A stretch of DNA of 64,000 bases from Dehalogenimonas alkenigignens. GTDB lineage: Bacteria > Chloroflexota > Dehalococcoidia > Dehalococcoidales > Dehalococcoidaceae. Of this stretch, positions 26,253 through 33,835 are shown piece by piece. A program made the translations under genes and the position numbers. The stretch spans positions 741,684-805,683 of the forward strand of contig NZ_KQ758903.1 in the NCBI RefSeq assembly GCF_001466665.1, in the 5' to 3' direction. How positions within the stretch are numbered: the first letter of the stretch is position 1; every line of letters begins with the position of its first letter. Below the pieces are notes generated by a model, which was given only the letters and a program-made list of their open reading frames with translations, had not been told where the DNA came from and did no database searches.

Positions 26253-27818
26253 GTGAAAAAATTCCATTCCACCATCAGCCGCAGGGATTTCATGAAGGGT
26301 TTAGGTCTTGTCGGCGGCGCCGCCGCCGTAGCTCCGGCGTTTCATGACATTGACGAACTTACCGCCTCGCCAAACAACACCAGAAAACGCAGTTGGTGGG
26401 TTAAGGATGTTGATCATCCAACCGTCGATATTGACTGGCAGATGATGGCTCGCCACCACGGCTTTCACAGCACTCAGTCAGCGGCAATCGTAGCCAGGTA
26501 TTACGGGCTCAATGAATATAACGCGATGACCATGCCCAGTACTGTTGAAAGACTGAAAAATAATGAGCCGGGATTCCGCCTCAAAGATTACGCCTTCGGT
26601 TCAGCAGCGGGTATCTGGGAAGGGCCTCTGGGTTTCGGCTTCGGTTCCTGGCGCGTTACAGGCGGTCCTGCATCACACAAAGCCTACGTGGGATACCAGC
26701 GAGCCTCGACCCCAGCCCAACTCGGTGTGCCGAATTGGACAGGCTCTCCTGAAGAAGCGGCAGCAATGCTTCGGTCAGCGATGATTGCCTACGGCGCCTC
26801 TGATGTGTCTTTCGGCGAGCTCCACGACGATCACCTGAAGCTGGTCGGCACCCACGGCGACAATATCTCGACCGCTTTCTACCCGCCGAAATTTCCCCCG
26901 CCGGACACCGTTATCAAACCCCAGGTATTCGAAGATGTGCCGGTTGGGTATTGCGATGAAAAGACTGGTAAGTACGTCCTTCCCAGCAAGGTACCGCTGT
27001 ATATAGTCACCTGGGCTATGCCGATGCCCCAGGAGATGGCCAGGACCGCTCCTTCAATGCTAATGTCTTCAGCAAATTCCAGCCGCTACCGCCGGGACGA
27101 GCATGTAACCTACTGCACTCTGGAATTCCTGCGCGGTCTTGGCTACAACGGCTACAGCGACACCAACTACCGCGCCATCCCCACCGGCGCTGACGCGGTG
27201 CTTCAGGGTCTGGCCGAGAACGGGCGCCATACCATCATGGCCCTCAGCCCGGAGTTCGGCGCCTGGTGCGGCTTCTTCCACCTGATCACCGATCTGCCGC
27301 TGGCGCCCAGCAAACCCATTGACGCCGGCATGTGGAACTTCTGCCACAGCTGCGGCCAATGCGCCAACGCCTGCCCCTCGAACTCAATTGAGCATAAAGG
27401 CGACCGGGAGCCTTCCTATGAACCTTACCCCTCATCCATCACCCCGAAAGACCCCGCTCTGCCGGGCCTGGGATGGGACAAACCGACCCCCGGCGAGACT
27501 GACTACAATAAAACGGGCCGGAAGACCTATTGGACCGATATGATCACCTGCGCTGGCTATCGCAAAGCGGTTGATCCTTGCTTGAGGTGTTTCGGTTCTT
27601 GCGTATTCAATAGCCCTAAGGGCGCTATGGTTCACGACATCATCAGGGGTACCGTCGCTAATGTCAGTATCTTCAATGGCTTCTTCGCCACGATGCACGA
27701 AGCCTTCGGCTACGGAGTTGTCGAAGGCGAGGCAAAGGAAGAGTGGTGGGATGCATCTCTTCCAGCATACAACCTTAACAGCATTGTCGGCGCCCAGCAC
27801 GGTGGCTATAACAAGTAA
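26253..27818 (+). CDS. rdhA: Reductive dehalogenase catalytic subunit, copy 2
   Basis: The start is GTG at 26253 behind TAGGAGAAG. Its 521 residues begin with a Tat signal (SRRDFMKGLGLVGGAAAV). Cluster-binding cysteines are C364, C367, C370 and C374 (CHSCGQCANACP), then C433, C443, C446 and C450. It is more GC-rich than copies 1 and 3. It shares with copy 1 a similar C-terminus (GEAKEEWWDASLPAYN). Monocistronic, with its own upstream element and terminator and no rdhB. Substrate unknown. Confidence 0.93.
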   Translation: MKKFHSTISRRDFMKGLGLVGGAAAVAPAFHDIDELTASPNNTRKRSWWVKDVDHPTVDIDWQMMARHHGFHSTQSAAIVARYYGLNEYNAMTMPSTVERLKNNEPGFRLKDYAFGSAAGIWEGPLGFGFGSWRVTGGPASHKAYVGYQRASTPAQLGVPNWTGSPEEAAAMLRSAMIAYGASDVSFGELHDDHLKLVGTHGDNISTAFYPPKFPPPDTVIKPQVFEDVPVGYCDEKTGKYVLPSKVPLYIVTWAMPMPQEMARTAPSMLMSSANSSRYRRDEHVTYCTLEFLRGLGYNGYSDTNYRAIPTGADAVLQGLAENGRHTIMALSPEFGAWCGFFHLITDLPLAPSKPIDAGMWNFCHSCGQCANACPSNSIEHKGDREPSYEPYPSSITPKDPALPGLGWDKPTPGETDYNKTGRKTYWTDMITCAGYRKAVDPCLRCFGSCVFNSPKGAMVHDIIRGTVANVSIFNGFFATMHEAFGYGVVEGEAKEEWWDASLPAYNLNSIVGAQHGGYNK

Positions 27819-27837
27819 TCAAAGGTTTACACACGGC

Positions 27838-27875
27838 AAAAAAGGGAGGTTGCCAAACGGCAACCTCCCTTTTTT
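27838..27875 (+). terminator. Intrinsic terminator after rdhA copy 2
   Basis: AAAAAAGGGAGGTTGCC at 27838-27854, loop AAAC, then the exact complement at 27859-27875 ending in six T. Confidence 0.88.
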
Positions 27876-28038
27876 CGTGATTTTGATACCTCTCGTAATA
27901 CGGACGTGGGCTCCCTGTTTGTTTTGTCTGGTTGCCTCTCCGCGTAGAATTTCACTGGACGTGGGACAATGAATAACCATGGTGGATGATCAATAAAATG
28001 ACCAAAGCAGGGATTCGGCGATTAGTTATTAGATGATT

Positions 28039-28055
28039 AATGATTGTTAATCATT
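28039..28055. promoter_or_regulatory. Inverted repeat upstream of rdhA copy 3
   Basis: AATGATT-GTT-AATCATT, perfect 7-bp arms, 28 bp upstream of the conserved element. Possible operator; no regulator gene is adjacent. Confidence 0.4.
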
Positions 28056-28082
28056 GAATGTGATCCGAGATTAAAAAATAAA

Positions 28083-28106
28083 AATCAGCATATATACGTA
28101 TTTACA
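28083..28106 (+). promoter_or_regulatory. Conserved rdh upstream element, copy 3
   Basis: AATCAGCATATATACGTATT then TACA, matching copies 1 and 2 but only 53 bp from the start codon. Contains the palindrome ATACGTAT. Confidence 0.6.
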
Positions 28107-28159
28107 GAATTAATAATTATTGTTTAAAGTAATCCCATGTTTGGATAAAAGGAGGGCAA

Positions 28160-29677
28160 ATGACAACATTCCACAGTACAATGTCTAGGCGCGACTTTAT
28201 GAAAGGTCTCGGATTGCTCGGTGCCGGTATTGGTGGTGCCTCTTTAGTTGCCCCTGCGTTTCATGACCTTGATGAGCTTGCTTCTTCAGAGCAGGCGACA
28301 TGGAAGCGACCGTGGTGGGTAAAATATCGCGAAGCCCATCACCCAACCGCTGAAGTAGATTTCGACACAATGCAACGCTTTGATCAACGACTAACAACAC
28401 AGGCACAATATGTTAACAACAAATATGCTGGAAGTACCGAGTGGTCTGGGGTTCTCTCCAAAGCCAAAGAATTCGCTACTCAGAACCTTGGGAAAAAAGG
28501 CAACACTATTCGAGATAAATCTCTGCAGAACGCTGCTACTCAGTTCTACACAGCCAGTATTTATACTCACGCTACACTGACTGGTTCACCGAAAGGAATC
28601 CAGACACCCGAACAGATGGGGTTACCTAAATGGACTGGTACGCCTGAAGAAGCTAGTCGGATGCTCCGAGCTGTTGCCGTGTTTATGGGCGCCGGGGCTA
28701 TTGGTGCAGCCGAATTGGAAAAAAAGCTTGTTTTCACATACATCAAGGCAGGCGATGCCAAAACAGGCGCAACCGCCAATGATGCAACGTTCATGAACAA
28801 CTGGCCTCCACCGCTCGCTGCTGGACCGAAAATTGATTTTGAGAATGTCGCGGTTGGCTATGAAACCCCTGAGCGAAAAGTATTGCCAGACGCGGTTAAT
28901 TTACATGAGGTCGGTGTTATGATCCCTATGTCGAAAGACGCATGGCGCACGGCAATGCCTGACGCTCCCTCTGGTGTGGCACAGGCCTCTAACATCAGTC
29001 GCTACCGTATGTGGACTTGCTCCGTGCAACCCGGTATCCAGGCTTTTCTACGCGGTTTGGGTTACACCGGCTACGGCTATCCGTATCCCGACATGTCGGG
29101 CGGTTTGGTACCCGCCCAGGCTAGTGCAGTTCTAGGCGGTATCTCCGAAATTGGCCGTCACAGTGAAGCGGCTATCAGTCCGGAGTTTGGCGCAAATCAT
29201 GGATACTACAGTTTCCTTACTGATTTCCCAATGGCTGATGACAATCCAATCGATGCCGGCATTTTCCGCTTCTGCCACACGTGTAAGCGCTGTTCTGATG
29301 CCTGCCCGTCAGGATCCATCTCAACAGATGCCGAACCTTCTTGGGAGGTGCCTCAGAACTATAAGGTTCCCAACATGAACAATCAGGCCGGGAAAAAACT
29401 GTTTTGGACTGATTCCCATAGCTGCCAAATGTATCGCACTATCTATACCTGTAATATTTGCCGCCCAGTCTGCACCTTTAACACAAACAATGCGGCTATT
29501 CACGACTATATTAAGGTTACGGTTGCGAACACATCTGTATTCAACAGTTTCTTCTATACCATGCACGAGCCGTTCGGGTACGGGCTGCATGATGTCGATG
29601 AATGGTGGAATCTGTCACTTCCAATTTGGGGTACCGATTCAACCACAGCGGCATACGATGGCGGTTACCGGAAGTAA
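28160..29677 (+). CDS. rdhA: Reductive dehalogenase catalytic subunit, copy 3
   Basis: The 505-residue precursor has a Tat signal nearly identical to copy 1 (SRRDFMKGLGLLGAGIGGAS). Iron-sulfur ligands: C372, C375, C378 and C382 (CHTCKRCSDACP), then C422, C431, C434 and C438. The mature part is diverged from copies 1 and 2 and its codon use is more AT-rich, suggesting separate acquisition. GGAGGG precedes the ATG. It has its own terminator, and no rdhB follows; the next genes on this strand are the two small UGA-containing membrane proteins. Confidence 0.93.
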   Translation: MTTFHSTMSRRDFMKGLGLLGAGIGGASLVAPAFHDLDELASSEQATWKRPWWVKYREAHHPTAEVDFDTMQRFDQRLTTQAQYVNNKYAGSTEWSGVLSKAKEFATQNLGKKGNTIRDKSLQNAATQFYTASIYTHATLTGSPKGIQTPEQMGLPKWTGTPEEASRMLRAVAVFMGAGAIGAAELEKKLVFTYIKAGDAKTGATANDATFMNNWPPPLAAGPKIDFENVAVGYETPERKVLPDAVNLHEVGVMIPMSKDAWRTAMPDAPSGVAQASNISRYRMWTCSVQPGIQAFLRGLGYTGYGYPYPDMSGGLVPAQASAVLGGISEIGRHSEAAISPEFGANHGYYSFLTDFPMADDNPIDAGIFRFCHTCKRCSDACPSGSISTDAEPSWEVPQNYKVPNMNNQAGKKLFWTDSHSCQMYRTIYTCNICRPVCTFNTNNAAIHDYIKVTVANTSVFNSFFYTMHEPFGYGLHDVDEWWNLSLPIWGTDSTTAAYDGGYRK

Positions 29678-29698
29678 AGTCTAATCTGTACCATTTTG

Positions 29699-29734
29699 AA
29701 CGAAGAGAGCGATAAAAACGCTCTCTTCGTTTTT
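29699..29734 (+). terminator. Intrinsic terminator after rdhA copy 3
   Basis: AACGAAGAGAGCG (29699-29711), 7-nt loop, exact complement at 29719-29731, then T run. Confidence 0.9.
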
Positions 29735-30003
29735 GGTTCTCAAGCGGTCGTATTGATAGAATAAAACCTCTATAAAAAGACACCACCTTTGCTCTTGATC
29801 TGTAGTTTGGTCGTCCTCTTCTGAGAGTCAGACCCTGCCGGAACCAATACTTCAGGAGGTTTGGTCCATTTTCCTGCCAAGAGGACAGATATTTGACAGC
29901 AAGTTATTGAAATACTGGCCGAAAGTCGAGGCGGAATCCAGTCTTTTGACTGATGCCGCCTCCGAAGCGGCGGATTATAGTGATGGGGCAAGAGAATGAT
30001 CGT
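29735..30003. other. Intergenic region between rdhA copy 3 and the UGA-containing small genes
   Basis: No gene supported. It must hold the promoter of the small-gene unit because a strong terminator lies upstream; a TTGACA occurs at 29893-29898, but no good -10 follows at normal spacing. Confidence 0.4.
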
Positions 30004-30017
30004 AGGAGGAATAATCT

Positions 30018-30203
30018 ATGGGATGGTGGATTGGCGCCGGAGCGGCTTTCATCTTCCAACTGGTTTGAATCATCATGGTGATGAGCGGCGTGTTCCGCAA
30101 AAAAGAGAAGCCCTGGAGCAAGACCTCGATGGTCGGGTACGCCATCCACGGCACCTTCGCCCTGCTGGCTCTGTGGATGTTCTCACAGGCAGTGACCCAG
30201 TAA
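30018..30203 (+). CDS. Small two-helix membrane protein with in-frame UGA (codon 17)
   Basis: AGGAGGA at 30004-30010 gives a strong ribosome binding site for ATG 30018. The frame continues 61 codons to TAA with one interruption, TGA at 30066-30068 inside the first hydrophobic helix (GAGAAFIFQLV-x-IIMVMSGV). A basic loop (RKKEKPWSK) and a second helix (YAIHGTFALLALWMF) follow. Downstream of the UGA are two small hairpins, one with a GGCGU loop 19 nt after it. It is either a recoded gene (Sec, Trp or other) or a fresh nonsense pseudogene. Two helices and the position after rdhA suggest a membrane partner of the dehalogenase, but it is not obviously RdhB (normally about 90 residues with three helices). 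Confidence 0.55.
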
Positions 30204-30215
30204 AGGAGAAATGAG

Positions 30216-30428
30216 ATGAGCGGTTTTCTGAAAGGCCTGGGACTGGCGCTGCTCGGCATCGGTGTCGCCTGAGCGGTCAGCATCGTCGCGGCGGTCGCCG
30301 CGAAGGATGGAGCGACCTTCACCTCGCAGATACCGGCGGTGATTTTTCACATCGTTTCGATGGTCGGCGGTTTCTATTTTTACGGCCTGTCCCTCAGGTT
30401 CAGGAAGAAAGCGGTGACCGCTGGTTAG
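30216..30428 (+). CDS. Small two-helix membrane protein with in-frame UGA (codon 19)
   Basis: AGGAG lies seven bases before ATG 30216, 12 bp after the previous stop. The frame runs 70 codons to TAG, interrupted once by TGA at 30270-30272 within the first helix (LALLGIGVA-x-AVSIVAAVAA). A second helix (IPAVIFHIVSMVGGFYFYGL) and a basic tail (RFRKKAV) follow. From 30286 to 30303 a perfect 7-bp stem (TCGCGGC/GCCGCGA) carries the loop GGTC, 20 nt after the UGA; GG at the start of the apical loop at this distance is what bacterial SECIS elements have. An intrinsic terminator closes the two-gene unit. Recoded gene or pseudogene. Confidence 0.55.
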
Positions 30429-30494
30429 CATCCAACCGGTGTTTGAAGGCTTCCCGCCCTGGCCTGGTTCACGGCAGAGACGGTAGATTCAGGA

Positions 30495-30518
30495 GGGGCG
30501 CCGAAAGACGCCCCTTTT
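30495..30518 (+). terminator. Intrinsic terminator closing the small-gene unit
   Basis: GGGGCG (30495-30500) and CGCCCC (30509-30514) flank an 8-nt loop, followed by TTTT. Its presence supports the two upstream genes being a real transcription unit. Confidence 0.7.
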
Positions 30519-30538
30519 CATTTCCTTCAAACTGAATT

Positions 30539-30832
30539 TCAGGCAGGCTCCAGCCGGTAAATTTTTCCGCGCTCAATTTCCGTAATGGTGACCAGGCCGC
30601 GGGGTTGAAGTTCAGGGTGAGCCGCAAAGAACTTGCGGAGCTTGTTGATTCAGATATATCCCTTGCTGTTGAACTGGAGTTCCGCGGTGAAGCTGCCGGC
30701 GGATTCTATGATTATCGGAGTCGAGGTGAACGGTTGGCCGGGAGGGAAGAATGACCTCAGCCGGGCCGGGATGTAGAGGTAGTTGTTCTTGATGTAGACG
30801 GATTGGAGAGTGATTTCGATGGTTTTGGTCAT
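30539..30832 (-). CDS. Hypothetical ~97-aa protein with in-frame UGA (codon 61)
   Basis: GGGAGGTG sits at good spacing before the ATG at 30832. After 60 codons comes TGA (30650-30652), then 36 further codons in frame to a second TGA at 30539-30541. Both halves look like one folded domain: a beta-rich N-terminal part (IEITLQSVYIKNNYLYIPA) and a C-terminal INKLRKFFAAHPEL...LVTITEIERGKIYRLEP that faintly recalls B3-like DNA-binding barrels (low confidence). A strong hairpin CCGCAA/TTGCGG with loop GUUCU starts 12 nt after the UGA. Converges on the two UGA-containing membrane genes. Recoded gene or pseudogene. Confidence 0.5.
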
Positions 30833-30898
30833 GATTCACCTCCCGATGAGTTCGAGGGCGCCGCCCGCGCCGCCCTGCGGCCGGTGCTTCCCCGCCAC

Positions 30899-30979
30899 CC
30901 CCTCACCCTCCTGTCCCTCTCCCGCCAAGGTAGAGGGAGGCAGAAATTTGGGGTGGATTCCGGCTTTCGCCGGAATGAG
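30899..30979. repeat. Dispersed extragenic palindromic repeats
   Basis: Two units: a CCCTCACC...CCCTCT...AGAGGG element (30899-30942), related to copies near 40,800 and 41,480, and a perfect stem ATTCCGGC-TTTC-GCCGGAAT (30957-30976), a type common in bacterial intergenic DNA. Confidence 0.6.
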
Positions 30980-30988
30980 AAAAGAGCA

Positions 30989-32170
30989 CTAATTCAGCAT
31001 GGTGGCGAGGTAATCCATGATTTTTTCGGCGACGGCGCGTTTAGGCATGAGGGGCAGGTCCTCGGCGCGGCCGTCCTTGAAAAGCAGGGTCACCTTGTTG
31101 GTGTCGGCGCCGAAGCCGGAGCCGGGGGCAGTCACATCGTTGGCGACGATGAGGTCGAGATTTTTCCCGCCGAGCTTCTTTTTGGCATTATCGATCAGAT
31201 CGGCAGTCTCGGCGGCGAAGCCGACGCGGATGAAATCACCTTTAACTTCGGAGAGGATGTCGGGCGTCGCTTCCAGCTTAAGGTCTAGCGGCGCCGCGTT
31301 TTTCTTGATTTTGCCGCCGGCTGCCGTCAGGGGCCGGAAATCGGCCACCGCGGCGGCCATAATGAGGGCGTCGGCGCCTTTGACCGCGCCCCGGACGGCT
31401 TCAAGCATCTGGGCGGCGGTTTCGACGCGGATAACGGTCATGCCGGACGAATCGGGCATATCGACCGTCGAGACGAGTTTCACCGAGGCGCCGCGGGCGC
31501 TAGCGGCGGCGGCCAGGGCGCAGCCCATCTTGCCGGAGGAGCGGTTGCCGATATAGCGGACGGGGTCAATCGGCTCCCGGGTGCCGCCGGCGGTAACGAC
31601 AATCGTCTTGCCGGCAAGGTCGTTTTTCCGATTAAGAACCGCGGCGAGAGTCTCAAGGATGGTCTCAGCCGGGGCCAATCTGCCTTTACCCTCGGAGCCG
31701 CAGGCGAGGCGGCCGGATTGGGGTTCGACGAAGGTGAAGCCTCTCGACTTCAGGGAGGCGATGTTGGCTCGGGTCGCCGCATTGTCGTACATATTGCAGT
31801 TCATAGCCGGGGCAATGATGACCGGGGCCCTGGTGGCCAGTACGGTCGAGGACAGGATATCGTCAGCCAGGCCGCCAGCCAGTTTGGCGATGGTGTTGGC
31901 GGTGGCCGGAGCGATAAGGATGGCGTCGGCGGCCTCGGCCAGGGAGACATGCTCGATGGAGAACTCGCGGGCATCCTGCCACATCGAAGTCACCGGCTGG
32001 CGGTTGGTGAGGGCCCGCAGGGTGAGGGGCGCGATGAACTTTTGGGCGGATTCGGTCATGACGACTTCGACCGCCGCGCCGGCCTGGACCAGCCTGGAGG
32101 CGAGGTCGGCGGCCTTGTAGGCGGCGATGGAGCCGGTGATGCCCAGGATGATGGTGCGATCTTTAAACAT
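30989..32170 (-). CDS. coaBC: Bifunctional phosphopantothenoylcysteine decarboxylase / phosphopantothenate-cysteine ligase
   Basis: The N-terminal flavoprotein decarboxylase domain has the active-site His74 (EHVSLAEAAD), PAMN at residues 121-124 and the catalytic Cys157 in RLACGSEG. The C-terminal ligase domain has TAGGTREPID and NRSSGKMG. It converts 4'-phosphopantothenate to 4'-phosphopantetheine in coenzyme A synthesis. Pantothenate kinase (coaX) is encoded 0.9 kb upstream on the same strand, so two successive parts of the pathway are nearby. Confidence 0.95.
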   Translation of the reverse strand: MFKDRTIILGITGSIAAYKAADLASRLVQAGAAVEVVMTESAQKFIAPLTLRALTNRQPVTSMWQDAREFSIEHVSLAEAADAILIAPATANTIAKLAGGLADDILSSTVLATRAPVIIAPAMNCNMYDNAATRANIASLKSRGFTFVEPQSGRLACGSEGKGRLAPAETILETLAAVLNRKNDLAGKTIVVTAGGTREPIDPVRYIGNRSSGKMGCALAAAASARGASVKLVSTVDMPDSSGMTVIRVETAAQMLEAVRGAVKGADALIMAAAVADFRPLTAAGGKIKKNAAPLDLKLEATPDILSEVKGDFIRVGFAAETADLIDNAKKKLGGKNLDLIVANDVTAPGSGFGADTNKVTLLFKDGRAEDLPLMPKRAVAEKIMDYLATMLN

Positions 32171-32238
32171 ATTTCAGATTACAGACTCCCGGAATCTCCT
32201 GAATCCTTCCTTGCGGACAGGAGAAGCTGGGGCGGCGG

Positions 32239-32565
32239 TCAGCCGTGGAACACGCCGCCAACGATGAAACTAAAGATTATGACCATGATCACCGCCAGGT
32301 CAATATTGGTGGCGCCGCCTTCAGGCCGTTTCATCGCCCGGACGGCGAATACCGCCAGCACCAGCATGCCGGCGGCGGCGACCAGGGCGACGGCGGTGAC
32401 GGCTGAGGGGCTGAGATCGGTCAGGTTGGCGATCAGGGCGACGATCATGCCGATGATAATGGCGGTCAGGCCGATGCCCTGCTGGGTAGCCGATGACGTC
32501 CTTTTCATGACCCGGAGCAAGCCCCAGGCGATGGACAGCACAGCGGCGGCCAAAGTGATGATCAT
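32239..32565 (-). CDS. Small membrane protein, three predicted helices
   Basis: The 108 residues form three hydrophobic segments (about 1-15, 28-48 and 54-75) plus a fourth at the C-terminus (LAVIMVIIFSFIVGGVF), with a basic loop KRPEGG. It resembles the neighbouring 116-residue protein in size and layout. No family recognised. It lies between coaX and coaBC on their strand. Confidence 0.7.
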   Translation of the reverse strand: MIITLAAAVLSIAWGLLRVMKRTSSATQQGIGLTAIIIGMIVALIANLTDLSPSAVTAVALVAAAGMLVLAVFAVRAMKRPEGGATNIDLAVIMVIIFSFIVGGVFHG

Positions 32566-32631
32566 CCTGCCTCCAATTCCGGAGTAAAGCGATATTAAAA
32601 TACTACAAATCTCGGAATTGTCAAATCAGCT

Positions 32632-32982
32632 TCAGGAATTGATGATGCTGCCGGCAACCAGCAAGGCTCCTGACACCAGGCCGAGGACTCCGCCCAGCCT
32701 GGCTTGAAGCGCGCCTGTCTTAAGGCCGTTCATCAGGTTGAAAACGCCGAGGGCCAGCGTCACCGACGCGGCCAGCCAGGTGACGACCCGAACCCCGGTA
32801 TTCTCCGTACCGTATTGGGCGACAGTGAAGATGACGGCAGCGCCGGCGATCGCCAGAGCCAGGCCTTCGACAGTCCAAAAACGCGAGACCGCCGGGCGTC
32901 TCAGGAAAAAGTGGGCCATGCCCCAGGCTACGGCGATGAGGCCCCCGGCCAGGAAGAGGTAGTCGTCAATAATGAGAATCAA
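32632..32982 (-). CDS. Small membrane protein, four predicted helices
   Basis: The 116 residues form four hydrophobic segments with short loops, beginning MILIIDDYLFLAGGLIAVAWG; the C-terminus is LGGVLGLVSGALLVAGSIINS. No catalytic motif. Probably co-transcribed with the 108-residue membrane protein 66 bp downstream. Function unknown. Confidence 0.7.
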   Translation of the reverse strand: MILIIDDYLFLAGGLIAVAWGMAHFFLRRPAVSRFWTVEGLALAIAGAAVIFTVAQYGTENTGVRVVTWLAASVTLALGVFNLMNGLKTGALQARLGGVLGLVSGALLVAGSIINS

Positions 32983-33067
32983 AGCGAAATCCTAATCCTT
33001 GTATTTATTGTCATTGTCAGCACCTTTCCGGAAAGGCCGCACCGGGCTGCGCCCAACCTGCAACGGC

Positions 33068-33835
33068 TCAAGCCCGGTTCATGTAATAGATCAGCCGCAG
33101 GCCGTATAGAGTGAGGTCAGGGGCGACGGCGTCGAAGATGCCCGTTTCGGCGGCGAGGAGGCCGGCGTAACCGCCGGTGGCGATGACCAGAGCCTTGGAC
33201 GGCAGTTCGGCCTGGATGCGGCTCACAATGCTTTCCACCAGCCCGGTGTAGCCGAAGACCATGCCTGACTGCATGGCCTTTACCGTGGAGGTGCCGATGG
33301 CCCGCTCCGGCCGCTGGAGCTCAATGCGCGGCAGCATCGAGGTCCGGGCGGTCAGGGCTTCGGCGGCGATGCCGATGCCCGGGGCGATGGCGCCGCCGAT
33401 AAACTCGCCGCTGGCCGAAACGGTGTCGAAGGTGGTGCCGGTGCCCAGATCGACGACAATGCAGGCGGTTTTGTACAGCTGGAAAGCGGCGGCGGCGTTA
33501 ACGATGCGGTCGGCGCCGACTTCCCGCGGGTTGTCCATGCGGATCTTGACGCCGGTCCGGGTGCCGGCGCCGATGGTCAGCGGTTCAGCATGGAAATATT
33601 TCCGGCAGAGTTCCTCGAAGGCGCCGGTCAGCGGCGGGACCACCGAACAGATGGCGACCTTATCAACCGATTTGGGGTCGATGCCGTTAAGCGGCAGCAG
33701 GTGGAGCAGCAGCGAGGCGTATTCATCCGGCAATTTCTGCAGCACGGTGGCCACCCGCAGGCTGGCGGCCAGCCGGTCGCCGTCATACGCCCCGAGCGAA
33801 ATGGTGGTGTTGCCGATGTCAATGACAAGCAGCAT
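33068..33835 (-). CDS. coaX: Type III pantothenate kinase
   Basis: The ASKHA-fold phosphate motif MLLVIDIGNTTISLG opens the protein. DLGTGTTFDTV and FIGGAIAPGIGIAAEAL are diagnostic of CoaX. Of two close ATG codons (33841 and 33835) the second has AAGGAG at seven bases. The start overlaps the end of the NAD(P)HX repair gene by 17 bp, so translation is coupled. It phosphorylates pantothenate as the first step of CoA synthesis. Confidence 0.93.
   Translation of the reverse strand: MLLVIDIGNTTISLGAYDGDRLAASLRVATVLQKLPDEYASLLLHLLPLNGIDPKSVDKVAICSVVPPLTGAFEELCRKYFHAEPLTIGAGTRTGVKIRMDNPREVGADRIVNAAAAFQLYKTACIVVDLGTGTTFDTVSASGEFIGGAIAPGIGIAAEALTARTSMLPRIELQRPERAIGTSTVKAMQSGMVFGYTGLVESIVSRIQAELPSKALVIATGGYAGLLAAETGIFDAVAPDLTLYGLRLIYYMNRA

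Noticed and set aside
30018..30428. The two small membrane genes as ordinary RdhB
   Set aside because: RdhB is normally about 90 residues with three helices; these have two helices and no visible RdhB pattern.
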